This document shows positions 7,129 through 11,894 of a stretch of 11,894 bases of DNA, piece by piece. Source of the DNA: an uncultured Clostridia bacterium (GTDB lineage Bacteria > Bacillota > Clostridia > Oscillospirales > CAG-272); contig CAJGEA010000036.1 of assembly GCA_904502015.1 (NCBI GenBank), positions 1 through 11,894 on the forward strand, in the 5' to 3' direction. The position numbers and the translations under genes are program-made. Under the pieces are notes generated by a model. It was not told the origin of the DNA. It saw nothing but the letters and a program-made list of their open reading frames with translations, and made no database searches. Each line of letters starts with the position of its first letter. Position 1 is the stretch's first letter.

Positions 7129-8079
7129 TCAATAAAACGTAGCCACTTCTTGTCTGGGTGCCTCGGCGGGCTCGACGCCGGTGGCGTAGAGGACGGGGCC
7201 GATGCGGCCGCCGTAGAGCTTATGCGCCTCCAGCTTGATCTTTGCCGTCACGGTCAGCCAATCGCGGGTCTTGTAGGTCACGGGGGAGGAGAAATTGCAA
7301 ACCAGACCGCTGTACGTAATGTCGTCGGCACAGCAGGTCATGATGTGGCGGCCGATGACGAGGGCGGTCTTGCCCAGCTTGTTGTCGCGGGCGACGAGGC
7401 CCTTGACGTGCACCGTCTTGCCGTCGTACTGCTCCATCTCCTCGGACAGATCGCGGTACCACAGTGCGAAATCATCGTCCGCGATCTCGATCACGGGCGC
7501 GTTGACGTCAAAGGGCAGCGGATCCTCGATCTCGTCGTACTCCACGTGCCCGTCGGGGTAATCGTAGGAGATCTGGGCGCGGCGGCTCACACCGCGGATG
7601 ATCTTGTGAATCTCCATTTTGTCGATATCGTTCGGCGTGCGGGTCAGCACCACCATCTCGCACCCCATCAGCTTATCCACCATTAGGGAGCGGAAATTGC
7701 GGTTGTAGGAAACGAAGGTGCGCGCCTCTGCGAACATCATCTCCTGAAAGATCGCCCAATTCTCGGGAAGACTCTCGTAGAGGGTCTGGAGCTGCCACAT
7801 ACCGTTGTACTCGATGATGACGCGGTCGAACTTGCGCTTTTTTCCCATTGCGGTCAGGGCCTCAAGGGTGAGATCCTCCTCGTTTTCAATGGTCTCGAGG
7901 TAGCACTCCGTGGATATGAAGCGGCTGGGATCGAGATCGTCCACGCCCTCCTCGCATTGAATGATGAGGGTCTTATCCCCCGCGTTGAATTGCTCGCTCT
8001 CCAGCGACTCCTGGATCATGTGGGTCTTGCCACCCTCCAGGAAGCCGGTGAAGAGGTAAACGGGAATCTTGTATGCCAT
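7129..8079 (-). CDS. P-loop (G3E-like) protein fused to a TIGR03943/DUF1980-like C-terminal domain
   Basis: This 316-aa protein starts like a CobW/COG0523 metal-handling GTPase: YLFTGFLEGGKTHMI (9-22) fits the P-loop pattern GxxxxGK[ST], and VIIEYNGMW (87-95) corresponds to the IIEPSG strand of its neighbour. The CXCC metal motif of the family is absent; the matching place reads ETIENEEDL (62-70). The guanine-specificity NKxD is also absent (VLTRTPND, 144-151). Residues from about 222 form a second domain with VHVKGLVA (223-230), IGRHIMTCCADDITYSGLVC (242-261) and WLTVTAKI (274-281). This resembles the C-terminal CC-containing domain of TIGR03943/DUF1980 proteins, which accompany DUF318 permeases in metal uptake loci. 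The ATG at 8079 is preferred because it starts just before the P-loop strand; an in-frame ATG at 8091 is possible. The ribosome site is poor, with GAAAGGAA (8112-8119) separated by a hairpin. A role in Zn or other metal trafficking is inferred. Confidence 0.82.
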   Translation of the reverse strand: MAYKIPVYLFTGFLEGGKTHMIQESLESEQFNAGDKTLIIQCEEGVDDLDPSRFISTECYLETIENEEDLTLEALTAMGKKRKFDRVIIEYNGMWQLQTLYESLPENWAIFQEMMFAEARTFVSYNRNFRSLMVDKLMGCEMVVLTRTPNDIDKMEIHKIIRGVSRRAQISYDYPDGHVEYDEIEDPLPFDVNAPVIEIADDDFALWYRDLSEEMEQYDGKTVHVKGLVARDNKLGKTALVIGRHIMTCCADDITYSGLVCNFSSPVTYKTRDWLTVTAKIKLEAHKLYGGRIGPVLYATGVEPAEAPRQEVATFY

Positions 8080-8222
8080 AAATATGACCATAGCTTTCGC
8101 GAAGCGAAAGCTTCCTTTCTTGCGGAATTGTGGGTGGTTTTGCGGAGCAAAATCGCCATCGCGCCGATGGCCGCTCCAAGAGAGCATGCCACAAAACGCT
8201 GTTTGAAAGATTTATCTTTCAA
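8016..8222 (-). CDS. possible small single-helix membrane protein overlapping the next gene
   Basis: A 68-codon ORF with a TTG start (8220-8222) has a textbook ribosome site, AAAAGGAG (8228-8235), five bases upstream and overlapping the stop of the His-rich GTPase gene. The product begins MKDKSFKQR (Met for TTG), then has a hydrophobic stretch FVACSLGAAIGAMAILL (11-27), then basic residues. This is the layout of small membrane proteins and loosely like YtxH-type proteins. The last 21 codons overlap the next gene's start in another frame and look like shadow sequence. Against it, the ORF runs across four hairpins that may have their own role. Coding status is uncertain, and no function is proposed. 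Confidence 0.35.
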   Translation of the reverse strand: MKDKSFKQRFVACSLGAAIGAMAILLRKTTHNSARKEAFASRKLWSYLWHTRFPFTSSPASWRVARPT

Positions 8223-8224
8223 AC
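8093..8224 (-). other. four successive hairpins in the gap between the two GTPase-like genes
   Basis: Four short-loop inverted repeats fill most of the 154-base gap. They are 8093-8111 (GCTTTCGC, loop GAA, GCGAAAGC), 8136-8154 (GGTTTTGC, loop GGA, GCAAAATC, one G-T pair), 8155-8171 (GCCATCG, loop CGC, CGATGGC) and 8201-8224 (11-bp arms starting GTTTGAAAGAT, two-base spacer). The last covers the TTG start of the small ORF, and the first sits between GAAAGGAA and the next ATG. None has a U-tract on the - strand, so they are not standard terminators. They may control processing, stability or translation of the downstream gene; this is inferred. Confidence 0.65.
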
Positions 8225-8233
8225 GTACTCCTT

Positions 8234-9448
8234 TTATGCCAACTCCGCGCCGAACAGCTCGGACAGAGCGGTCTTGTTGAGTTTCGAGCCGATCACGCAA
8301 AGGCGGCCGATCACGGCAGGCGCACCACAGCGCACGTCGGGCTCACCGGGAACGTAGTCGAAGTGGATCCAGTCGCCTCCGTCGGAAGCAGCCACGATGC
8401 CCTTGGCGCGCAGGACGATGCCGTAGGTGGCCTCGTCGGTCAATGCCGCCAGCTTGTCGGCCATAGCGGAGCGGTCGAACTGCGCGGTGGTCTCACAGCC
8501 ACAGCTCATGAACACCTCGTCGGCGTGATGGTGGTGATGATGCCCATGCTCGTGGCAGTGGCACTCCTCGCCATCCTCGTGATGGTGGTGATGCTCGTGA
8601 TCATGGCAGTGGCACTCCTCACCATCCTCGTGGTGATGGTGATGCTCGTGCTCGTGGCAGCGGCACTCCTCGCCATCCGCGTGATGGTGATGGTGGTGAT
8701 GCTCGTGATCATGGCAGTGGCACTCCTCGCCATCCGCGTGATGGTGATGGTGGTAATGCTCGTGATCATGGCAGTGGCACTCCTCGCCATCCTCGTGATG
8801 GTGGTGATGCTCGTGCGTATCCTCGGTCAGACGAGCCAGCTCGGCCTCCAGCGTGTCGCGGCGCTCCATCGCCTCGAGAAGCTGAGCGCCCGTGAGCTGA
8901 TCCCACGGAGTCGTGACGATCACGGCGGTGGGGTTATGCTCGCGCAGGAGCGCAACGGCGGCATCCACCTTGGCGGCGGTCGCCGTGTCGGTGTGGCTGA
9001 GCACGATACAGCCCGCGTTCTCCACCTGATCGCCAAAGAACTCACCGAAATTCTTCATATACATCTTGCACTTGGAGGCATCCACCACGGTGGTAAAACC
9101 GCCGAGGACAGCCCCCTCGGTAGCCGCACCCTGCACGGCGCGGATCACGTCGGACAGCTTGCCCACACCCGAGGGCTCGATGAGGATGCGGTCGGGCGCG
9201 TACTCGGTCAGCACCTGCGAGAGTGCCTTGCCGAAATCACCCACCAGCGAGCAGCAGATACAGCCCGAGTTCATCTCGTTGATCTGAATGCCTGCCTCGG
9301 CGAGAAATCCGCCGTCAATGCCGATCTCGCCAAATTCGTTCTCGATCAGCACCAGCCGCTCGCCTGCGTACGCCTCGGTAATAAGCTTCTTGATAAGGGT
9401 GGTCTTGCCTGCCCCGAGAAAGCCCGAAAAAATATCAATATTCGTCAT
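8234..9448 (-). CDS. G3E-family (COG0523/CobW) GTPase with His/Cys-rich repeat insert
   Basis: This 404-aa protein belongs to the G3E P-loop GTPases that act as cytoplasmic metal chaperones or insertases, often for zinc, cobalt or nickel. The Walker A motif is GFLGAGKTT (9-17). ENEFGEIGID (36-45) is followed by the family hallmark GCICC (62-66), and the Walker B region is ILIEPSG (88-94). The NKxD position reads VLSHTD (149-154), as in a Firmicute subgroup in which this motif has diverged. Residues 212-308 are a His/Cys-rich insert of repeats. A CobW C-terminal domain follows (ATYGIVLRAKGIV at 340-352; VIGSKLNKTAL at 385-395). The ATG at 9448 has GGAGGC nine bases upstream and a consensus promoter. 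It is the first gene of the module; its stop overlaps the ribosome site of the small ORF. No Zur-like operator was recognised at the promoter, so regulation is open. Confidence 0.94.
   Translation of the reverse strand: MTNIDIFSGFLGAGKTTLIKKLITEAYAGERLVLIENEFGEIGIDGGFLAEAGIQINEMNSGCICCSLVGDFGKALSQVLTEYAPDRILIEPSGVGKLSDVIRAVQGAATEGAVLGGFTTVVDASKCKMYMKNFGEFFGDQVENAGCIVLSHTDTATAAKVDAAVALLREHNPTAVIVTTPWDQLTGAQLLEAMERRDTLEAELARLTEDTHEHHHHHEDGEECHCHDHEHYHHHHHADGEECHCHDHEHHHHHHHADGEECRCHEHEHHHHHEDGEECHCHDHEHHHHHEDGEECHCHEHGHHHHHHADEVFMSCGCETTAQFDRSAMADKLAALTDEATYGIVLRAKGIVAASDGGDWIHFDYVPGEPDVRCGAPAVIGRLCVIGSKLNKTALSELFGAELA
8525..8815 (-). repeat. in-frame tandem repeat coding the His/Cys-rich insert
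   Basis: About five units of 51-57 bases encode the pattern HEHHHHH[E/A]DGEECHCH[D/E], followed by a partial sixth unit, HGHHHHHH. By count the 97 residues hold 49 His and 10 Cys. Units differ by the length of the His run and by E/A, D/E and R/H changes (one unit has ECRCHE). The near-identity at DNA level makes unit gain or loss by slippage or recombination likely. Confidence 0.92.
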
Positions 9449-9508
9449 AATTTTATTGCCTCCGTATCGGTTTTTCAGTAGTCGGAACGTAAAAATGCTT
9501 CAAATTTT

Positions 9509-9537
9509 ATTATATCCCTATTTGCCCAAAATGTCAA
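9509..9537 (-). promoter_or_regulatory. consensus sigma-A promoter of the GTPase module
   Basis: On the - strand, TTGACA (9532-9537) and TATAAT (9509-9514) are separated by 17 bases, a perfect consensus. The start of transcription should be near 9502, giving a leader of about 54 bases. It lies just downstream of the preceding gene's terminator. Such a strong promoter would normally need repression if the product is metal-controlled, but I see no clear operator. Confidence 0.9.
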
Positions 9538-9545
9538 GTATTTTA

Positions 9546-9581
9546 CGAGAAAATCCCCCGTCCGCCATTGGCGGACGGGGG
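9546..9581 (-). terminator. intrinsic terminator of the GH99-like gene
   Basis: A perfect 12-bp GC-rich stem (9555-9566 with 9570-9581, CCCCCGTCCGCC) with a three-base loop is followed on the - strand by ATTTTCTCG. It lies 12 bases after the stop codon at 9594. Confidence 0.88.
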
Positions 9582-9593
9582 TAAAGAGATGCT

Positions 9594-11345
9594 TTATGCA
9601 CCGCGATATACGTAATTGAGGCGGCCGAGGGGCGCGACGTCCCCCTTGTCGTAGAAGTCCTCGATGGCGGTGTAGGCCTCGCGGCTGTCGGCAACCTTGA
9701 ACCACAGCGTAAAATTGTCGTGATCCAGACCCAGCGCGGCGCGCTCCACCTTGATGCGGAACTTGTTATCCTTGACCTCGTAGTACGCCACGATGCCATC
9801 GATATCGGTTGCGGTGAGATCGTCACCCGTGCCCGTCACACGCGCCAGCGTGGTGGTTCCATCGGCTGCGGGGGTGTTGTTGAGCACGAACTGATAGCCC
9901 GTGCCGCCCTCGGTATTGAGGTAGAGCTTCATCCACGAGCCGTCCCCCTCGGCAGAGATGGGCTGCTTGGTATCCACGCGGAAGGAAATATAGGTGTCAT
10001 CGTGCTTGACCTTGATGCGCTCGATGATATTGCGCTGGGTGGCGTTGTGGTACATCACACCGCCCTGACCCTCGGCGTGGCGCTCAAAGTCGCCGTCCGA
10101 GAAGCTGTCGTACACCGCGGTTGCCTCGCAGAAGCATCCCACGGCATTGCCCTCGGCAGGCGCAACCGCCGCATGAACGGGGTTGGCCACGGCGCCCTTG
10201 TAGCGGCGGACGTAGCTCACCATCTGCATGAAGTAGTTGTCAAAATAGCCGTCGCGCATCATCTCCACGTCGCGGCTGTACTCGTAGTTGGCGCAGTCCA
10301 CGAACAGGATGGGACGGGTGGGCGTACCCTCCCAGCGGCCCGCGATCCACTCGTTCCAGCCCGTGATGAGCACGATGGGGGGATCGGTCTCCAGCGCGCG
10401 GTCAAACTGCTCCTCGAAGTTGTAACCCCACTTGTAGGCATCGGGATCGGGATCGTTTGCGCCATTGTGGAAGCCGCGGCCACAGTTGGTGGTCTCGCCG
10501 TACAGCACCGAGTCGCCAAAACGGATCTGGGGGTGCTGGGCGACCGACACGTTGATGACCTCGTCCTCGCCCTTGAGGTTGGCGAACACGCGCTGGGGAC
10601 GGGTGAAGTCCATCCAGGGCCAACCGCCCAGCTTGTCGGGCTCGTTGGGCCACTGAGACATCTTGATGTTGAAGAACGCGCGGGTTTCCTCGGAGCATTC
10701 CTCCTTGACCGCGATGATGACGGGCTTGCCGTCCAGGCAGAACCAGGTGTCCTTGCAGTATTCGGGCTTGTAGATGCCGTCGTAGATGGCCTGCACCGTC
10801 GCGCCCGAGGCGGTGTTGGTGTAGAACATGACCTTGGGGATCTTCCAGCCCGCATCGTGGTACTCCTGCAGCACGCGCAGAACGATCTTGGCGTTTTTCT
10901 CATACACCAACGCGTTGGTGGTATCAAAGAACAAAAAATCAATGTCAGACTGGATAAAAAGCTTCATGTGACGGCGGATGACCCACTCGTCGTCCGAGTA
11001 GTAGTAGCCGTAGAAGGGCTCGCCCCAGTGGTGGTAGGTGCCGATGCCACCCCACTTGTCGCTGTCGGGCTTGTAGCCCAGCTCGGGGTCCTCGGACACC
11101 ATCTTGGAAATATTGTAGGGCTTGTGACGGCCGTGCTCACCCAGCCAGAGGAAGTAGAACAAACCGACAAGGCGGTTCTCTCGAGGCAGGGGCACGCCGG
11201 CGGCGGCATCGGGCGTGGGGCGGCCGAGTGCATCTACCGCCATCAGCGGACCGCCAAGGCTCTTGCGATACGTAGCATCCATAAAATTGACCTGCTTTCT
11301 TGCGTAGTTTCGGGGAAACGGGACAAGCTCGGTGCCCTCTGCCAT
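9594..11345 (-). CDS. GH99/WbsX-like barrel protein with C-terminal CBM9-like region
   Basis: This 583-aa protein resembles the GH71/GH99/WbsX group of barrel proteins that act on glycans. Evidence is LVGLFYFLWLG (59-69) at the first strand and GTYHHWGEPFYGYYYSDDEW (102-121). IDFLFFDTTN (135-144) is the strand with an acidic end, and the group's hallmark ITGWNEWIAGRW (327-338) is present. Residues from about 410 to 575 look like a CBM9-type beta-sandwich (ISFRVDTKQP, WMKLYLNTEGG, FTLWFKVAD), which usually binds sugar chain ends. There is no signal peptide or membrane segment, which is odd for a carbohydrate-binding fusion and points to cytoplasmic action or non-classical export. The start at 11345 has GAGGGG about nine bases upstream and its own consensus promoter. 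It is a single-gene unit. The family link is by motif memory and the substrate is unknown. Confidence 0.72.
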   Translation of the reverse strand: MAEGTELVPFPRNYARKQVNFMDATYRKSLGGPLMAVDALGRPTPDAAAGVPLPRENRLVGLFYFLWLGEHGRHKPYNISKMVSEDPELGYKPDSDKWGGIGTYHHWGEPFYGYYYSDDEWVIRRHMKLFIQSDIDFLFFDTTNALVYEKNAKIVLRVLQEYHDAGWKIPKVMFYTNTASGATVQAIYDGIYKPEYCKDTWFCLDGKPVIIAVKEECSEETRAFFNIKMSQWPNEPDKLGGWPWMDFTRPQRVFANLKGEDEVINVSVAQHPQIRFGDSVLYGETTNCGRGFHNGANDPDPDAYKWGYNFEEQFDRALETDPPIVLITGWNEWIAGRWEGTPTRPILFVDCANYEYSRDVEMMRDGYFDNYFMQMVSYVRRYKGAVANPVHAAVAPAEGNAVGCFCEATAVYDSFSDGDFERHAEGQGGVMYHNATQRNIIERIKVKHDDTYISFRVDTKQPISAEGDGSWMKLYLNTEGGTGYQFVLNNTPAADGTTTLARVTGTGDDLTATDIDGIVAYYEVKDNKFRIKVERAALGLDHDNFTLWFKVADSREAYTAIEDFYDKGDVAPLGRLNYVYRGA

Positions 11346-11365
11346 GTGGCAGCCCCTCTTGGTAT

Positions 11366-11394
11366 ATTATAAAGGTTTTGGGGGCTTTTGTCAA
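11366..11394 (-). promoter_or_regulatory. consensus sigma-A promoter of the GH99-like gene
   Basis: On the - strand, TTGACA (11389-11394), 17 bases, then TATAAT (11366-11371). The spacer contains a CCCCC run. The ribosome site and ATG follow at 11345. It is divergent from the tRNA promoter about 100 bases away. The AT-rich stretch 11395-11490 between them holds nothing else I can name. Confidence 0.9.
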
Positions 11395-11492
11395 TCGCTT
11401 CTGCGGAAATTCATGGGATTTGTGATGAAAATTCCACAAAAAAATCACCAAAAACAGCAATAAAGTCGTCAAAATATCTTTGCGAAAAAGGG

Positions 11493-11521
11493 TTGACAAA
11501 TCCCCTTCCCTGTGCTATAAT
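11493..11521 (+). promoter_or_regulatory. consensus sigma-A promoter of tRNA-Arg
   Basis: TTGACA (11493-11498), 17 bases, then TATAAT (11516-11521). Transcription should start near 11528, about 20 bases before the mature tRNA. The short leader contains CTCAATTGAG (11531-11540), a perfect palindrome. Confidence 0.93.
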
Positions 11522-11547
11522 ATGGGAGTACTCAATTGAGAGTACCT

Positions 11548-11624
11548 GCGGTGTTAGCTCAGCTGGATAGAGTACCTGGCTACGAACCAGTAGGTCGGGG
11601 GTTCGAATCCCTTACACCGCGCCA
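11548..11624 (+). tRNA. tRNA-Arg (anticodon ACG)
   Basis: A complete cloverleaf of 77 bases with encoded CCA. The acceptor stem GCGGTGT pairs perfectly with ACACCGC, and the discriminator is G. The D arm has GCTC/GAGT around AGCTGGATA. The anticodon loop is CTACGAA with ACG at positions 34-36, so A34 would be read as inosine to decode CGN codons. The T arm is GGGGG-TTCGAAT-CCCTT with two G-U pairs. The outer pair of the anticodon stem is a C-U mismatch (27-43), a small flaw. It has its own promoter and terminator. Confidence 0.95.
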
Positions 11625-11666
11625 ACAAAAAACGCCGAGGCAATCGCCTCGGCGTTTTTTGTTGGC
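11621..11666 (+). terminator. intrinsic terminator of tRNA-Arg
   Basis: A perfect 21-bp inverted repeat (11621-11641 with 11646-11666; core CGCCGAGGC, loop AATC) contains the T6 tract inside the distal arm, facing an A6 tract. The stem starts at the discriminator base and CCA of the tRNA, so hairpin and mature 3' end compete for the same bases. The symmetrical A/T tracts would let it work on both strands. Confidence 0.92.
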
Positions 11667-11795
11667 ATCGTGCTTTGGGGTGAGCCCTCCGTTCAAGTTG
11701 CCCGCAAGTCAAAAACATTCTGTTTTGCAGCGACCGCGAGGTCGCGGAGTGCAACTTGACCCGAGTCGGCGCTATGCGCCGCGAGGAGGGGTTCA
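11667..11795 (+). other. structured non-coding spacer between the two repeat copies
   Basis: No gene is supported here. Nested complementary segments are visible: CCCTCC (11685-11690) with GGAGGG (11785-11790), and inside these TCAAGTTGC (11693-11701) with GCAACTTGA (11751-11759). Two local hairpins are also present: GCGACC-GCGA-GGTCGC near 11730-11745 and CGGCGC-TAT-GCGCCG near 11767-11781. This is compatible with a folded RNA, but no promoter is visible in this spacer. Confidence 0.5.
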
Positions 11796-11811
11796 GAATC
11801 CCTTACACCGC

Positions 11812-11857
11812 GCCAACAAAAAACGCCGAGGCAATCGCCTCGGCGTTTTTTGTTGGC
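11812..11857 (+). terminator. second copy of the tRNA-Arg terminator
   Basis: Identical to the hairpin at 11621-11666, 191 bases downstream, as part of the direct repeat. It would back up termination or end a separate short transcript of the spacer. Confidence 0.85.
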
Positions 11858-11894
11858 ATCGTGCTTTGGGGTGAGCCCTCCGTTCAAGTTGCCC

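Larger units (their letters stand above)
11605..11894 (+). repeat. direct repeat, period 191: tRNA 3' end plus terminator plus spacer
   Basis: Bases 11605-11703 recur identically at 11796-11894, where the window ends, so the second copy may continue. The repeat starts in the T loop of the tRNA (GAATCCCTT), covers the acceptor 3' strand and CCA, the terminator and about 37 bases beyond. Similarity extends a few bases further left (GGGGTTC) with one inserted A in the second copy. The second copy has no matching 5' half of a tRNA, so it is not a functional tRNA gene. Confidence 0.93.

Noticed and set aside
6938..7132. N-terminal extension of the UPF0340 protein
   Set aside because: It translates the inverted-repeat element; the ribosome site at 6944-6950 and family alignment favour the start at 6937.
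2804..7142. 14-base identical stretch (TCAATAAAACGTAG) at 2804-2817 and 7129-7142
   Set aside because: Both copies lie at gene ends, but one is inside a coding sequence and a match of this length in 12 kb is near chance; flanks do not match.
8525..8815. CRISPR-like array because of regular repeats
   Set aside because: The repeats are in frame inside a gene, code for His/Cys-rich units and have no unique spacers.
8363..9481. 372-codon open frame on the + strand opposite the His-rich GTPase
   Set aside because: The apparent hydrophobic repeat (MVVMLV and similar) is only the complement of His codons; no start signals.
9449..9545. Zur or Fur box at the GTPase module promoter
   Set aside because: I looked for a palindrome around the -35, -10 and start. 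CGTAAAA and TTTTACG segments exist but are about 40 bases apart, so no operator is called.
9720..11372. 550-codon open frame on the + strand opposite the GH99-like gene
   Set aside because: Mirror frame of a strongly biased gene; Val/Leu/His-rich without domains; no ribosome site or promoter.

Overview
The window looks like chromosome of a fairly GC-rich Firmicute of the Clostridia (an Oscillospiraceae/Ruminococcaceae-type gut anaerobe is the best guess). The reasons are strong AGGAG-type ribosome sites, TTGACA-17-TATAAT promoters, a short SerA with a C-terminal ACT domain, a UPF0340 (YwlG-like) protein, and the SerA, MntP and IspE sequence types. The taxonomy is inferred from protein style only.

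Left part (1-2800, + strand): the 3' end of serA with its terminator, then a single-gene unit with its own promoter, a 695-aa TIM-barrel glycoside-hydrolase-like protein and a 13-bp hairpin terminator. Next (2819-3850, - strand) is a visibly AT-richer patch with a two-helix membrane protein of unknown function and the decayed remnant of a Y1 (REP-associated type) transposase.

Middle (3888-6937, - strand): a compact run read in the order UPF0340 protein, DUF89 metal-dependent phosphatase, ispE (isoprenoid precursor synthesis), mntP (Mn efflux). Gaps are 10, 40 and 9 bases, so it is probably one operon. A 160-bp nest of inverted repeats (6959-7118), MITE-like in form, sits just upstream.

Metal module (7129-9537, - strand): a consensus promoter drives a G3E (COG0523/CobW) GTPase with the CXCC motif and a 97-residue His/Cys-rich repeat insert. 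After it comes a 154-base gap holding four near-perfect hairpins and a possible 68-aa membrane ORF. The last gene is a second P-loop protein that lacks CXCC but carries a C-terminal domain resembling the C-terminus of TIGR03943/DUF1980 proteins. The two P-loop proteins look like a paired metal-handling system and are the most interesting part of the window.

Right part (9546-11894): a 583-aa GH99/WbsX-like protein with a C-terminal CBM9-like region (- strand, own promoter and terminator), then a divergent tRNA-Arg(ACG) gene with promoter and terminator. The last 300 bases hold a tandem repeat of 191-base period that copies the 3' end of the tRNA, its terminator and following spacer. The repeat runs off the window end.
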